Origin: Bacillus sanguinis
Lineage (GTDB): Bacteria; Bacillota; Bacilli; Bacillales; Bacillaceae_G
DNA length: 64,000 nucleotides
Assembly (NCBI RefSeq): GCF_018332475.1
Contig: NZ_BOQB01000013.1
Coordinates: 1-64,000 of the forward strand
Reading direction: 5' to 3'
In this document: one piece after another, positions 28,354 to 38,418 of the stretch
Layout of the letters: the number at the start of each line of letters is the position of its first letter
Position numbering within the stretch: position 1 is the stretch's first letter
The notes under the pieces: generated by a model
Seen by the model: only the letters and a program-made list of their open reading frames with translations
Database searches by the model: none
What the model was told of the DNA's origin: nothing
Position numbers and translations under genes: made by a program

Positions 28354-29538
28354 TTACATCGCTTCCGAATCCCACTCATGCTCTTGCTGCACAAACACAA
28401 CACCTAATTCATGATGTCCTCCAGCGTACAACGCTGTTTGAGCAAGGCGAAGCTCTCCATTTGTATCTAATACTTCTAATTTACAAAATGCTCCTGTCGT
28501 CTTCGTTTGAAGCGCATCATAAAATTCTTCAGCGCTTCTTGGAATGACTCCATTTACTTTCGTAATCATTTCTCCGGGTAATAAATTCAGCTCTGCTCCA
28601 ATTGTATTCGGGATTGTATCTAATACAACAAGTCCATCATTACGTGCAGCGAAGTACGCTGGTCTTGTCTCATCGGAAATTTTTTCTTGCATGGAGATCG
28701 TGAAACGTCCAAGCATTGCAACGCCCATCGCGATAATCGCAAGTACGTGCCACCAATAACTTGCGATTCCTAGAACAAGCACAATTCCTGCTAATCCGTA
28801 CACACGTCTTCCTGTAAATAATAAAGCTTCCGTCGGCTCATAACTTCTAATCCTTCTCATAAATCCAATTAAAAATGGAACGAGGAATAGAGAATATGTA
28901 TCTGAACCGATTGAAACGACAGGCCACCATGAAATAAACTTCGTTACTGCATCACCTGGTACAAGAATAAAAATAGGAACAATCCATAAACGCTTTGATT
29001 CGTGTAAACCAATCTTTAGCCCGCGCTTACCCTTCCTAATCTTCGGCGTCGAATATCCCACTGCATTTTTAGAAATCAATAAGCCCTCTACAACTAGCAT
29101 GACGCCTAGTAAAATAGCAAGAGATACAATCGTACCCTCTTCACCTTCTCCAAGCTGTAAGAAGGAAACTGGCAGCTTAGAAGATAGTAGTACGCATACA
29201 ATCGCGATACTAAACGTATAAGCTGCTGATAAATATCGATACATAGCAGTTAATCCAAATAGTAACGTCCAAAGTAAGATGACCCATAAGCTTGCTTTGG
29301 AAACAACAAGTCCAAAGCCAATTGTAATAATAGATACGATTAATCCGTATTTAACTCCCGCAAATAACGATGTTCGCAGTTCAAACCAAATATCATAAAC
29401 TTTAAAGGAAAAATCCTTTCGTTCTCGTAACATACGTAAGTATCCAACGAAGATACTACTTATTAAAAATACATAGACAGCAGGGTGTAAGAAAAAACGT
29501 CCAACTGCCCGCATTATTTCAAAAATCCATGCCTCCAC
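28354..29538 (-). CDS. minJ: Division topological determinant MinJ (PDZ membrane protein)
   Basis: Polytopic membrane protein (394 aa from the chosen start), about seven to eight spans, then a C-terminal PDZ-like domain (LPGEMITKVNGVIPRSAEEFYDAL). MinJ bridges DivIVA and MinD in Bacillus and restricts FtsZ assembly. Identification rests on architecture and on position next to ctpB and ftsXE, exactly the B. subtilis order. The longest ORF starts six codons upstream at an ATG without a ribosome binding site; I chose the GTG that gives MEAWIFEIMRAVGRFFLHP, resembling family N-termini. The start is uncertain. Confidence 0.85.
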   Translation of the reverse strand: MEAWIFEIMRAVGRFFLHPAVYVFLISSIFVGYLRMLRERKDFSFKVYDIWFELRTSLFAGVKYGLIVSIITIGFGLVVSKASLWVILLWTLLFGLTAMYRYLSAAYTFSIAIVCVLLSSKLPVSFLQLGEGEEGTIVSLAILLGVMLVVEGLLISKNAVGYSTPKIRKGKRGLKIGLHESKRLWIVPIFILVPGDAVTKFISWWPVVSIGSDTYSLFLVPFLIGFMRRIRSYEPTEALLFTGRRVYGLAGIVLVLGIASYWWHVLAIIAMGVAMLGRFTISMQEKISDETRPAYFAARNDGLVVLDTIPNTIGAELNLLPGEMITKVNGVIPRSAEEFYDALQTKTTGAFCKLEVLDTNGELRLAQTALYAGGHHELGVVFVQQEHEWDSEAM

Positions 29539-29609
29539 GAACCCATTCACCACCATTTATATCATTCTTTCTTTTTATATTATCATAACTGGACAAACGT
29601 TTGTTTAAC

Positions 29610-29645
29610 ACAAAAAAATACAGGCAACAAACTGCCTGTATTTCT
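29610..29645 (-). terminator. Terminator of ctpB
   Basis: AAATACAGGCA/TGCCTGTATTT perfect 11-bp stem with a 6-base loop and T tract on the minus strand. Confidence 0.85.
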
Positions 29646-29647
29646 TC

Positions 29648-31084
29648 TTATTTCGCTATTAATTTTAATGCTGATTGTAATTGTAGATCATTTTCTCCAG
29701 AACGGATTTTTTCAATAATTTTCGTTTGAATCGCCTCAGCTGTCTTTTTATCCAGCTGTCCTGTCGCTTCCATCTCATTCGCATTTTGGAATGCTTTCAG
29801 TGCTGATTCTGTCTCTTTACTAAAGTATCCATCTTCACGTCCTGGTACATATCCTAAACTCTTAAGCATTTCTTGTGCGTGTTTTACTTGCACATCATTT
29901 GAATTGTATGAAAGTGTCTTTTCAATTTGAATTGGTGTCGCATGATAATAATCTGGTTGCTTCACTTCTACTGTTGGTGCGATTCCTTTTTTATGAATCC
30001 AGTTTCCATCCGGTGTTAACCATTTAAACATCGTTAATTTAATGTTACTGCCATCTTTAAATGGAACGGCTTGCTGCACAGTACCTTTACCAAACGTTTT
30101 TTCACCAATTAAATCATATCCTTCTCCCTCTTTTAGCGCACCCGCTAAAATCTCTGAAGCAGAAGCACTTCCGTTATCAATTAATACTGAGATTGGATAT
30201 GGCTTTCTCTCTTTCAGTTCCGTAGAGAATTTCTTCTTCCCACCATTTCGCTCTTCTACTTGTAGCATTGGCTTTTTATCCGTCATAATTTCCCCTAGTA
30301 TCTCTTCTACACTATTTAAGTAGCCACCAGGATTACCACGCACGTCAATAACTAGGCCTTTTATGTTTTTCTTCTCTAACTCTTTTAACTGATCCTTAAA
30401 TTCTTTCGCTGTATTTTCAGCAAAGGAAGTGATTTGCATATAACCGATATCTTTTCCGCCCTCTTGTTTCACAGAACTAAACACTGTGAAGATCGGAATT
30501 TTTTCACGCTTAATTTTGAATACAATCGGATCAGCTACTCCTGCACGCTTAATTTCAATCGCAACAGTCGTTCCTTTTTTACCACGAATCTTTAATACTG
30601 CTTCTTCACGTGATAAATCTTTCACACTATTTCCATCTACAGATAAAATTTGGTCATTCGGTTTAATTCCAATCTTTTCTGCCGGTGAGCCTTTAATTGG
30701 AGATACGATAATAAGCTTACCGTCCGTTTTGTTCACCTCAGCCCCGATCCCCTCTAGCTCAGGATCAAGCGATTCACTAAACTGTTTAGCTGTTTCTTTA
30801 TCCATATACGTGGAATAAGGGTCCTTCAGCGTAGACAACATACCTTGTATTGCACCTTCGACTAACTTGTCATCCTTCACGTCTTCCACATAACGTGAAT
30901 CAATTAGTGCATACGCCTCATTAATTTTTGCCAAATTCCCTTGCGCGGTGCTAGCATTTCCACTCGAAATTGTTTGCGTTACTTCTGCTGGGTTAACCCC
31001 AAATAAAGACATACCTGCAAACATTCCGCCAGCACCAATTAAAAATGCAACAACCATTCCAATAATTGCAACTCTACGTTTCAA
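29648..31084 (-). CDS. ctpB: S41-family carboxy-terminal processing protease CtpB
   Basis: 478 aa: N-terminal membrane anchor (RRVAIIGMVVAFLIGAGG), PDZ domain (IVSPIKGSPAEKIGIKPNDQ), S41 catalytic domain with Ser in DNGSASASEIL and Lys in FGKGTVQ, and a C-terminal peptidoglycan-binding-like domain (VKHAQEMLKSLGYVPGREDGYF). In B. subtilis CtpB cuts SpoIVFA to activate sigma-K processing in the mother cell. The start is TTG with AAAGGGG nine bases upstream; the longest ORF adds 17 codons without support. It lies between ftsX and minJ. Confidence 0.93.
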   Translation of the reverse strand: MKRRVAIIGMVVAFLIGAGGMFAGMSLFGVNPAEVTQTISSGNASTAQGNLAKINEAYALIDSRYVEDVKDDKLVEGAIQGMLSTLKDPYSTYMDKETAKQFSESLDPELEGIGAEVNKTDGKLIIVSPIKGSPAEKIGIKPNDQILSVDGNSVKDLSREEAVLKIRGKKGTTVAIEIKRAGVADPIVFKIKREKIPIFTVFSSVKQEGGKDIGYMQITSFAENTAKEFKDQLKELEKKNIKGLVIDVRGNPGGYLNSVEEILGEIMTDKKPMLQVEERNGGKKKFSTELKERKPYPISVLIDNGSASASEILAGALKEGEGYDLIGEKTFGKGTVQQAVPFKDGSNIKLTMFKWLTPDGNWIHKKGIAPTVEVKQPDYYHATPIQIEKTLSYNSNDVQVKHAQEMLKSLGYVPGREDGYFSKETESALKAFQNANEMEATGQLDKKTAEAIQTKIIEKIRSGENDLQLQSALKLIAK

Positions 31085-31120
31085 TGCGGAATTCCCCTTT
31101 CCAAAACACACAGGTGGTGT

Positions 31121-31155
31121 AGCAAAAGGCATCACACAGTGTGTGATGCCTTTAC
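31121..31155 (-). terminator. Terminator of ftsEX
   Basis: AAAGGCATCACAC/GTGTGATGCCTTT perfect 13-bp stem, with TTTT on the minus strand, between ftsX and ctpB. Confidence 0.85.
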
Positions 31156-31202
31156 CTATTTCTACTATATGATAAGCTTGTACGAATTATGTTTGCAACT
31201 TT

Positions 31203-32096
31203 TTATACTTTTAAGAAGCGACGAATTGACATTACACTTCCCCACATACCGATTAAAGCCCCGATTAACACTAATAAACCTGCTAATTGGAATACGAAAG
31301 GACTGTATGGTAGAAGTTCGAAAATTGTTCCGCCAAGTTTTTCGTTAAACACACTTTGTAGTGAATTATAAGTAACTAGAATTAGGCCAATTGGAATAAT
31401 TGATCCTAATACTCCTAGGAATAATCCCTCTAATAAGAACGGCCAACGAATAAACCAGTTTGTTGCACCTACTAGCTTCATAATTTCGATTTCTGTACTA
31501 CGAGCATAAATTGTAATTTTAATTGTATTAGAGATTAAGAACATCGCTGTGAATAAAAGACCTGCAATTAACGCAATCCCGATATTACGTCCTGTTTTTA
31601 CAGTATCAAATAATTTTTCAACTTGCCCTTTACCATATTGAACATTACTTACAAACTGCATTTTCTCAATCTTTTTCGCGATTGTCGCTGTATCTGTTGG
31701 TTCTTTTGCTTTTACAATGAATACGTTTTTAAGTGGGTTATCTTGTTCAAATAACTCAAACGTTTTTCCGCTATCGCCTAAGCTTTTAATTAAACGTTTT
31801 AACTCTTCTTCTTTAGAAGAATATTTAATAGAGTCCACTTTTGCAATCTTACTCATATCATCTTCTAATTTCTTTTGATCAGCTTCTTTTGCTGCTGGAT
31901 CAATGTGTACACGAATCTCTACATCTTGCTCTACTTTCGTCGCAAAATGGTTCATATTCATAATCGCTGTTAAGAAGACACCTACAAGTAATAATGTAAC
32001 TGTTACTGCACTAACAGAAGCAAACGTCATCCATCCGTTACGTGATAGATTCTTTACACCTTCTCGCAAATGTCGACTAAGGGTCTTAGCCTTCAT
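31203..32096 (-). CDS. ftsX: Cell division protein FtsX
   Basis: 297 aa membrane subunit of the FtsEX complex, which uses ATP to switch on cell-wall hydrolases (CwlO in Bacillus). Topology is typical: one span near residue 30 (MTFASVSAVTVTLLLVGVF), a large extracellular loop of about 130 residues (ECD), then three spans in the permease domain. GGAGG lies eight bases before the ATG, and the longest ORF adds 16 codons. It overlaps the ftsE end by 11 bp, so the two are translationally coupled. Confidence 0.95.
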   Translation of the reverse strand: MKAKTLSRHLREGVKNLSRNGWMTFASVSAVTVTLLLVGVFLTAIMNMNHFATKVEQDVEIRVHIDPAAKEADQKKLEDDMSKIAKVDSIKYSSKEEELKRLIKSLGDSGKTFELFEQDNPLKNVFIVKAKEPTDTATIAKKIEKMQFVSNVQYGKGQVEKLFDTVKTGRNIGIALIAGLLFTAMFLISNTIKITIYARSTEIEIMKLVGATNWFIRWPFLLEGLFLGVLGSIIPIGLILVTYNSLQSVFNEKLGGTIFELLPYSPFVFQLAGLLVLIGALIGMWGSVMSIRRFLKV

Positions 32097-32772
32097 ATCC
32101 GTATCCTCCCTCAATCTCATCTCGAACAATTTTTCCGCCTTCAATCGCGATTACACGATGACGGATTGTATTTACGATATCTGCGTTATGTGTCGCCATA
32201 ACAATCGTTGTACCACGCTCATTAATACGCGTGAAAATCTTCATAATATCAAGAGCTGTTTCAATATCTAAGTTACCTGTTGGCTCATCGGCAATTACAA
32301 CCTTTGGTCTATTAACAATCGCTCTCGCAATGGCAACACGTTGCTGCTCCCCACCCGAAAGTTCACTTGGTAGTGCGTCTGCACGATCCTCAAGACCTAC
32401 AAGACCTAAAACTTCTGTTACACGCTCAAGAATTGCTTCTTTTTCTTCTTCAATTACTTCTAAAGCAAACGCAACATTCTCATATACCGTTAACTTAGGT
32501 AACAATTTAAAATCTTGGAAAATTACGCCTAATTGACGTCGGAAATATGGAACGTCTCTTTCTGCTAATGTTTCAATAACAAGTCCATTTACATTAATCG
32601 ATCCTGTAGATGGCTTCTCTTCACGATACATCATTTTAATAAATGTAGATTTCCCGGCTCCACTCGGTCCAACTACGTATACAAACTCACCTTGTTTAAT
32701 GTTAACTGTGAGACCAGCAATGGCTTTCATACCATTTGGGTACTCCTTATAAACATTCGTCATTTTTATCAT
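32086..32772 (-). CDS. ftsE: Cell division ATP-binding protein FtsE
   Basis: 228 aa ABC ATPase: Walker A GPSGAGKST (35-43), Q-loop IFQDFKLLP, signature LSGGEQQR, Walker B VVIADEPTGNLD and H-loop ATHN. It partners FtsX downstream, and together they activate a peptidoglycan endopeptidase for cell elongation in Bacillus. A GGGTGAT element precedes the ATG. A WalR-type box lies about 210 bp upstream, in the same gap as a TACAAT -10-like element. Confidence 0.95.
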   Translation of the reverse strand: MIKMTNVYKEYPNGMKAIAGLTVNIKQGEFVYVVGPSGAGKSTFIKMMYREEKPSTGSINVNGLVIETLAERDVPYFRRQLGVIFQDFKLLPKLTVYENVAFALEVIEEEKEAILERVTEVLGLVGLEDRADALPSELSGGEQQRVAIARAIVNRPKVVIADEPTGNLDIETALDIMKIFTRINERGTTIVMATHNADIVNTIRHRVIAIEGGKIVRDEIEGGYGYEG

Positions 32773-33088
32773 TATTTATCACCCAATACTTAATGATTTT
32801 TTTACAAATACTTTTCTGTACATTTGAAAATAAAGATAACCTTTTATTTTCGCTTGACCACTCTTGTTGAAGGTAGTCTACTTACAATCTTTTTATAAGC
32901 AATACTACTATGTAATATATTTCAGCAAAATTCTACAAACCCCATTGTAACATCAAACTCTTTCCAGTTCGGATACAATTTTGTTACAGTTATGTTACAC
33001 TCCAAAAATAGGAAACGAGCTGTCATAGTTCTTATCCAAAATCATTTTGGGATAAGATTATATAATCAACTCGTCCATTTTACCCTTT
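32773..33088 (-). promoter_or_regulatory. ftsEX upstream region (long leader)
   Basis: 316 bp without a gene. It carries the WalR-type box at 32982-32999, a TACAAT at 32944-32949 (minus strand), a CTTATCC/GGGATAAG hairpin near 33034-33057 just after the cccB stop, and otherwise AT-rich sequence. The transcript would have a leader of about 160 nt. Confidence 0.5.
32982..32999. promoter_or_regulatory. WalR-type box upstream of ftsEX
   Basis: TGTTAC-AGTTA-TGTTAC on the plus strand, and TGTAAC-ATAAC-TGTAAC on the minus strand, so the TGTWAH-N5-TGTWAH consensus is met in both orientations. It sits roughly 20 bp upstream of a weak -35 region paired with TACAAT. Confidence 0.6.
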
Positions 33089-33412
33089 TTATTTATGTTC
33101 AGCTAACCACTCAGCTACTTTTTTCGCATCCTCACCTTGAATAATTCCTGGTGACATAGAACCGCGACCTTTTTCAATAATCTTTTCAATCTCTGCTGCA
33201 TCATATTTCTGTCCCACTTTTCTTAAATCCGGTCCAGTTGCTCCCGATAAATCTTTCGCATGACAGCCTATACAACTTTTTTGGTAAATTTGTTCTGCAC
33301 TATCCGTGCTTGCAGATTGTTTCGAAGGCTTACTCTCTTCTTTATTTCCACATGCTCCTAAAGCAAAAACGACTGATGTTCCTAGCGCAATAGCCAACAA
33401 TTTCTTTTTCAA
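33089..33412 (-). CDS. cccB: Cytochrome c-551 lipoprotein
   Basis: 107 aa: lipoprotein signal peptide with lipobox ALGAC (Cys about 21), a polar linker, then a small class-I cytochrome c domain with heme site CIGCH (about 47-51) and axial Met in GSMSPG. It would be diacylglycerated by Lgt and carry electrons on the outer face of the membrane. The initiator is a TTG with GGGGAG eight bases upstream. It is next to ftsEX, as in B. subtilis, but has its own transcription unit. Confidence 0.92.
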   Translation of the reverse strand: MKKKLLAIALGTSVVFALGACGNKEESKPSKQSASTDSAEQIYQKSCIGCHAKDLSGATGPDLRKVGQKYDAAEIEKIIEKGRGSMSPGIIQGEDAKKVAEWLAEHK

Positions 33413-33724
33413 TTCTATCGCTCCCCATTGTTGATATTCTTTTCATTCCTAACACACTCATTTTCATTATAAGCATTATCTTTATATAGAAAAACTAAGG
33501 TATATTTCATATTCTTCAAAAATACAGTAAGAACCCTGATAATATAAAGCTTTCATAATTTGTTTCAATTCTGTGAACAACGTAAAAACTTCTATAAAGA
33601 ATTCTTTTTGAACAGAAAATCAGAAAAGTTCTGTTCAAGTCTTACTCTATTACCGCTTTGTTTTACTATTCTCTACTTTTTACAAAACAATATACAACAT
33701 TATATGCTACATATAATCCCATCA

Positions 33725-33755
33725 AAAAGAGAAGTTGTCGTTTCCAACTTCTCTT
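33725..33755 (-). terminator. Terminator of secA-prfB
   Basis: AGAGAAGTTG/CAACTTCTCT perfect 10-bp stem; on the minus strand it is followed by TTTTTGAT. It lies about 95 bp after the prfB stop. Confidence 0.7.
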
Positions 33756-33819
33756 CCTCTTTACTTCATTTATAGAAATAAAATCAAATTCTTTATATCC
33801 TCGATTATCCCCAGCATAC

Positions 33820-33844
33820 GCCGACAACCTTGTTGGCTTTTTTT
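33820..33844 (+). terminator. Plus-oriented terminator with no plus-strand gene
   Basis: GCCGACAA-CC-TTGTTGGC followed by T7 on the plus strand. The minus strand has no T tract here, so it does not serve prfB. The transcript it would end is unknown. Confidence 0.55.
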
Positions 33845-33850
33845 CGCTTA

Positions 33851-34949
33851 TTAGATGCGAGAACGCAAGTAAGCATCAATAAATGGATTAATTTCTCCAT
33901 CCATAACCGCTTGCACGTTACCAACCTCTGTATTTGTACGGTGGTCTTTCACAAGAGAATACGGGTGGAATACGTAAGAACGAATTTGGCTACCCCATCC
34001 GATTTCTTTTTGTTCACCGCGAATTTCATCTAACTCCGCTTGTTGCTCTTCTAATTTCTTTTGGTATAATTTCGCTTTTAACATTTTCATTGCGTGCTCA
34101 CGGTTTTTAATTTGTGAACGCTCTGACTGACACGTTACAACTGTATTTGTAGGTGTATGTGTAATACGAACTGCTGAGTCTGTCGTATTAATATGTTGTC
34201 CACCTGCACCACTTGCACGGTACGTATCAATTTTTAAGTCTTCTGAACGTATTTCGATTTCAACTTCATCATTGAACTCAGGTACAACTTCACAAGATAC
34301 GAACGATGTATGACGACGGCCTGAAGAATCGAATGGCGAAATACGTACAAGACGATGTACACCTTTCTCTGCTTTCAAGTAACCGTAAGCGTTATGACCT
34401 TTAATTAATAAAGTAACACTCTTAATACCAGCTTCATCACCTGGTAAGTAGTCAACCGTTTCTACTTTAAACCCACGTTTTTCAGCCCAACGTGTGTACA
34501 TACGTAATAGCATAGAACCCCAGTCTTGTGACTCTGTTCCACCAGCACCTGGGTGTAATTCTAAAATCGCGTTATTTTTATCATAAGGATCGCTTAGTAG
34601 TAACTGAAGTTCATACTCATTCATTTCTTGAATTAATCCTTTTACTTCTGATTCAAGCTCCTCATGTAAATCTTCATCATACTCTTCTTTTAAAAGCTCA
34701 TGCGTGATTTCTAAATTTTCAAACGTCTCATCTAACTGACGGAACTTTCCAACCATATCTTTCAGTGCATTCGCTTCGTTAATTACAGCTTGTGCGCCTT
34801 GTTGGTCATCCCAAAATCCTGCGCCCATCATTTTCTCTTCTAATTCTGCAATTTGTTTTTCCTTAGTAGGAAGGTCAAAGAGACCCCCTAAAAGCCGCTA
34901 ATCTCTTAGCCATTTTCTCTAATTCTTGTCTAATTTCTACTAATTCCAT
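33851..34949 (-). CDS. prfB: Peptide chain release factor 2 (programmed +1 frameshift)
   Basis: RF2 recognises UGA and UAA stops. The reading frame is split. An ATG at 34949 (after GGTGAAGGA) runs 24 codons to CTT TGA, and the rest is in the +1 frame, joined by skipping base 34877. The combined product is 365 aa, the normal length. The tripeptide SPF (about 204-206) for stop recognition and the GGQ loop SGAGGQHIN (about 249-251) for peptidyl-tRNA hydrolysis are intact. The frameshift is RF2's known autoregulation, not a mutation. It lies downstream of secA. Confidence 0.95.
34874..34889 (-). other. prfB programmed frameshift site
   Basis: On the minus strand AGGGGG (34889-34884), TCT, then CTT TGA C: a Shine-Dalgarno-like stimulator three bases before the slip codon and an in-frame UGA, the classic RF2 arrangement. 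Low RF2 makes the ribosome shift to CTT GAC. Confidence 0.95.
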
Positions 34950-34997
34950 TTCCTTCACCTCTATGTAATTGCTGTTACTTTCGTATGAAAACAAGGG

Positions 34998-35028
34998 AAA
35001 CTCTCTCCACTTATGACGGAGAGAGTTT
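34998..35028 (-). terminator. Hairpin between secA and prfB
   Basis: AAACTCTCTCC/GGAGAGAGTTT perfect 11-bp stem with a 9-base loop. The following minus-strand sequence is only moderately T-rich, so partial read-through into prfB is expected. Confidence 0.65.
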
Positions 35029-35093
35029 AAGCCTTCTTAATTATACATTTTTGATGTAAAAGTTTGCAAAGTGGTCTGGACTACTGCCCAGTA

Positions 35094-37601
35094 TTACTTC
35101 CCGATACCACAGCAGTTTTTATATTTTTTACCGCTACCACATTTACATACATCATTGCGCCCCACTTGGTCACCTTTTACAACTGGTTTTTTCTTCGCCT
35201 CTTCGCCATCGCTAGATGGATGAACTGCTTCACCTTGAACAACTTCTTGACGCTCTAAGTTTTGTTCAATTTCAGCCTTCATAATGTAACGAGAAATTTC
35301 CTCTTCAATAGAAGCAATCATTGATTCAAACATTGCGAATCCTTCCATTTGATACTCACGAAGTGGATCAATTTGACCGTAAGCACGTAAATGAATACCT
35401 TCACGAAGGTGATCCATCGCATCAATATGTTCTGTCCATTTCGTATCCACAACACGGAATACAACAACTTTTTCGAACTCACGCATTTGCTCTTCTGGCA
35501 TAAGCTTTTCTTTGTCATTGTAACGCTCTATTAATTTCGCGATAATTGGCTCGCTCATTTCCTCTGGAGCAAGGCGACGTAATTCTTCTTCTTTTATATC
35601 TCCTTCTTGCAGAAGGTTTGTATTTAAGTAGTCAACAAGACCTTTAATGTTCCAATCTTCTTCAATTTCATCTTGTGTATGAAGCGCAACAGCACGTTCT
35701 ACTGTAGATTTCATCATACCTTCAATAATATTGCGTAAGTTGTCCGATTCCATTACTTCTTGACGCTGTTTGTAAATAACCTCACGTTGCTGACGAAGTA
35801 CATCATCGTATTGTAGTAACTGCTTACGTGCATCATAGTTATTTCCTTCTACACGTTTTTGCGCAGACTCCACTGCACGAGAAACCATTTTACTTTCGAT
35901 CGGCTGTGAATCATCCATACCAAGACGATCCATCATCGCTTTCATATTGTCAGAACCGAAGCGGCGCATTAGTTCATCTTCCATCGATAAGTAGAATTGC
36001 GTAACACCAGGATCCCCTTGACGACCAGCACGACCACGTAACTGGTTATCAATACGACGACTTTCGTGACGCTCTGTACCGATAACTGCTAAACCAATAT
36101 TTTTAATATCGTCTCCAAGCTTAATATCCGTACCACGGCCCGCCATGTTCGTCGCAATCGTTACAGCGCCCTTAATACCAGCTTCTGCAATGATATCCGC
36201 TTCCCGCGCATGGTTTTTCGCATTTAAAATGTTATGACGTACACCTTTACGCGTTAACATTTTTGAAATAAGCTCTGACGTTTCAATTGCAACTGTACCG
36301 ACAAGAACAGGTTGTCCTTGTTTATGACGAGTTACAATATCCTCAACAACAGCATTAAATTTACCTTCCATTGATTTGAAGATTAAATCAGCACGGTCAT
36401 CACGAACAATCGGTTTGTTCGTTGGAATTACGATAACATTCATATTATAAATGTTACGGAATTCCTCTTCCTCTGTTTTCGCTGTACCAGTCATACCAGA
36501 TAACTTTTCGTACATACGGAAGTAGTTCTGGAACGTAATTGTCGCAAGCGTCATACTTTCATTTTGAATTTCTACGCCTTCTTTTGCCTCGATAGCTTGG
36601 TGTAAACCTTCGCTATAACGACGCCCTTTCATAAGACGACCAGTAAATTGGTCTACAATTACGATTTCGCCTTCTTGTACAACATAATCTGTATCACGGT
36701 GCATAACAACGTGCGCACGAAGTGCCTGATTAATATGGTGAAGAAGCGCTACATGTTTTAAATCGAATAAGTTTTCAATGTGGAAAGCTTTCTCGGCTTT
36801 CGTAATACCATCTTCTGTTAACATTACATTTTTCGTCTTCACATCAAATGAATATTCTTTTTCATTTTCTAATGTACGAACGAATGCATTTGCAAACATG
36901 TATAGCTCTGTTGATTTTTGAGCTTGTCCAGAAATAATAAGCGGCGTACGCGCTTCATCGACTAAGATAGAATCGACCTCATCGATAATAGCAAAGTGAA
37001 GCGGACGTTGAACGCACTGCTCTTTATATAAAACCATGTTGTCACGTAAGTAATCGAATCCAAGCTCATTATTTGTGCTATACGTAATATCAGCAGCATA
37101 AGCTTCTTGTTTCTCTTCGCGCGACATATGGTTTAAGTTAATTCCTACTGTTAATCCTAGGAACTCATGAAGTTGTCCCATTTCGCTCGCATCACGTTGC
37201 GCTAAGTATTCATTGACTGTAACAACGTGAACACCTTTTCCTGTTAAAGCATTTAAATATACAGGTAATGTAGATGTTAACGTTTTACCTTCACCCGTTT
37301 TCATCTCAGAGATATTCCCTTCATGTAAGGCAATACCACCCATTAACTGTACGCCATACGGACGCATTCCAAGAACACGAGTCGCAGCTTCACGAACAAC
37401 CGCAAACGCTTCAGGTAGTAGATCATCTACTGTTTCACCTTTTGTTAGACGTTCTTTAAATTCAAGCGTCTTTCCTTTTAATTGTTCATCAGTTAATGGC
37501 TTAATAGATGGCTCTAGTGCATCAATTTGCTCAACTGTCTTCTGCATACGTTTAATTTGGCGTTGATTTACATCAAACACCTTTTTTAAAATACCGATCA
37601 T
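35094..37601 (-). CDS. secA: Preprotein translocase ATPase SecA
   Basis: Motor of Sec-dependent protein export, 835 aa. Walker A MKTGEGKT (about 100-107), DEAD-type Walker [14 protein letters not shown], helicase motif TNMAGRGTD and [11 protein letters not shown], preprotein cross-linking region, and the C-terminal zinc finger [13 protein letters not shown]. This is the essential SecA1 form. GAGGAG lies upstream of the ATG. It is followed by prfB, the standard Firmicute pair. Confidence 0.97.
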   Translation of the reverse strand: MIGILKKVFDVNQRQIKRMQKTVEQIDALEPSIKPLTDEQLKGKTLEFKERLTKGETVDDLLPEAFAVVREAATRVLGMRPYGVQLMGGIALHEGNISEMKTGEGKTLTSTLPVYLNALTGKGVHVVTVNEYLAQRDASEMGQLHEFLGLTVGINLNHMSREEKQEAYAADITYSTNNELGFDYLRDNMVLYKEQCVQRPLHFAIIDEVDSILVDEARTPLIISGQAQKSTELYMFANAFVRTLENEKEYSFDVKTKNVMLTEDGITKAEKAFHIENLFDLKHVALLHHINQALRAHVVMHRDTDYVVQEGEIVIVDQFTGRLMKGRRYSEGLHQAIEAKEGVEIQNESMTLATITFQNYFRMYEKLSGMTGTAKTEEEEFRNIYNMNVIVIPTNKPIVRDDRADLIFKSMEGKFNAVVEDIVTRHKQGQPVLVGTVAIETSELISKMLTRKGVRHNILNAKNHAREADIIAEAGIKGAVTIATNMAGRGTDIKLGDDIKNIGLAVIGTERHESRRIDNQLRGRAGRQGDPGVTQFYLSMEDELMRRFGSDNMKAMMDRLGMDDSQPIESKMVSRAVESAQKRVEGNNYDARKQLLQYDDVLRQQREVIYKQRQEVMESDNLRNIIEGMMKSTVERAVALHTQDEIEEDWNIKGLVDYLNTNLLQEGDIKEEELRRLAPEEMSEPIIAKLIERYNDKEKLMPEEQMREFEKVVVFRVVDTKWTEHIDAMDHLREGIHLRAYGQIDPLREYQMEGFAMFESMIASIEEEISRYIMKAEIEQNLERQEVVQGEAVHPSSDGEEAKKKPVVKGDQVGRNDVCKCGSGKKYKNCCGIGK

Positions 37602-37835
37602 AGGAAATACGCTCCTCTTTTTATTAAAATAAAACTTCCGATTGTTTTTCTTTCTCTCTATTACAATCAGTCGTTATAAAAATCAAATGTATGTTATGCC
37701 AATTTTTCTCCTAATTAAAAAAACTAAAATGTATATACCTAATGATAATTGTAACACTTGTCTTATAACTATGACAACAATCGGCCGAATGTCTCGTTCT
37801 AAATTAAGAAAACTTTTTTTCAAAATCTATTTTCA

Positions 37836-37869
37836 GCAAAAAAAGCGCAGCCATTTCGGCTGCGCTTTT
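37836..37869 (-). terminator. Terminator of hpf
   Basis: AAAAAGCGCAGCC-ATTTC-GGCTGCGCTTTT hairpin just after the hpf stop, T-rich on both sides. Confidence 0.88.
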
Positions 37870-37875
37870 GAATTA

Positions 37876-38418
37876 TTATTTAGTTTCGATTAAACCATAT
37901 TTCCCATCTTTACGGCCATATACAACATTAGTTTCATTTGTATCAGCATTTGTGAAGACGAAGAAATTATGTCCTAGCATATCCATTTGTAGGATTGCTT
38001 CTTCAACGTCCATCGGTTTTAAATCGAATCGTTTTGTACGTACAAGCTCTAGTTCATCCTCTTCTACCTCATCCAGAACAGCTACTGCTTCTGGAAGGAT
38101 AAAGTTCGTTTTCATAGAACCTTTCTCACGTAACTTACGATTTACCTTTGTTTTATGTTTACGAATTTGTCGCTCAAGTTTATCAACTACTAAATCGATA
38201 GCAGCGTACATATCGCTATTAGTTTCTTCTGCACGAAGTAATAAATCAGTAAATGGAATTGTTACCTCGACACGTTGCTTGTCAGAGTATACTTTTAAAT
38301 TAACTTTAATCTCTGGGAATGTATCAAAATAACGCTCTAACTTACCTAGTTTTTTCTCTACATATTCCTTTAATGCTGGAGTTACTTCAATATTTTCACC
38401 ACGAATGTTGAATTTCAT
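37876..38418 (-). CDS. hpf: Long-form ribosome hibernation promoting factor
   Basis: 180 aa, the long HPF (YvyD) form: an N-terminal S30AE domain (MKFNIRGENIEVTPALKEYV to about 110) that blocks the decoding site, a linker, and a C-terminal dimerisation domain (RFDLKPMDVEEAILQMDMLGH) that joins two 70S particles into inactive 100S dimers. AAAGGAGG lies upstream of the ATG. A candidate sigma-H-like promoter lies in the leader. It is upstream of secA, as in B. subtilis. Confidence 0.94.
   Translation of the reverse strand: MKFNIRGENIEVTPALKEYVEKKLGKLERYFDTFPEIKVNLKVYSDKQRVEVTIPFTDLLLRAEETNSDMYAAIDLVVDKLERQIRKHKTKVNRKLREKGSMKTNFILPEAVAVLDEVEEDELELVRTKRFDLKPMDVEEAILQMDMLGHNFFVFTNADTNETNVVYGRKDGKYGLIETK

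Larger units (their letters stand above)
33413..33850. other. Intergenic region between prfB and cccB (438 bp)
   Basis: No gene is seen. It holds the inverted repeat TTGAACAGAA-N11-TTCTGTTCAA at about 33608-33638, the prfB terminator hairpin at 33725-33755 and a plus-oriented terminator hairpin at 33820-33844. Confidence 0.6.

Noticed and set aside
33089-33412. Apparent one-base discrepancy in an A run near the cccB lipobox when counted by eye
   Set aside because: Conceptual translation of the window gives one intact 107-aa protein with signal peptide, lipobox and CxxCH, so I do not call a frameshift.
34831-34949. prfB as a broken gene because of the in-frame TGA
   Set aside because: The AGGGGG...CTT TGA context is the conserved programmed frameshift site of RF2.
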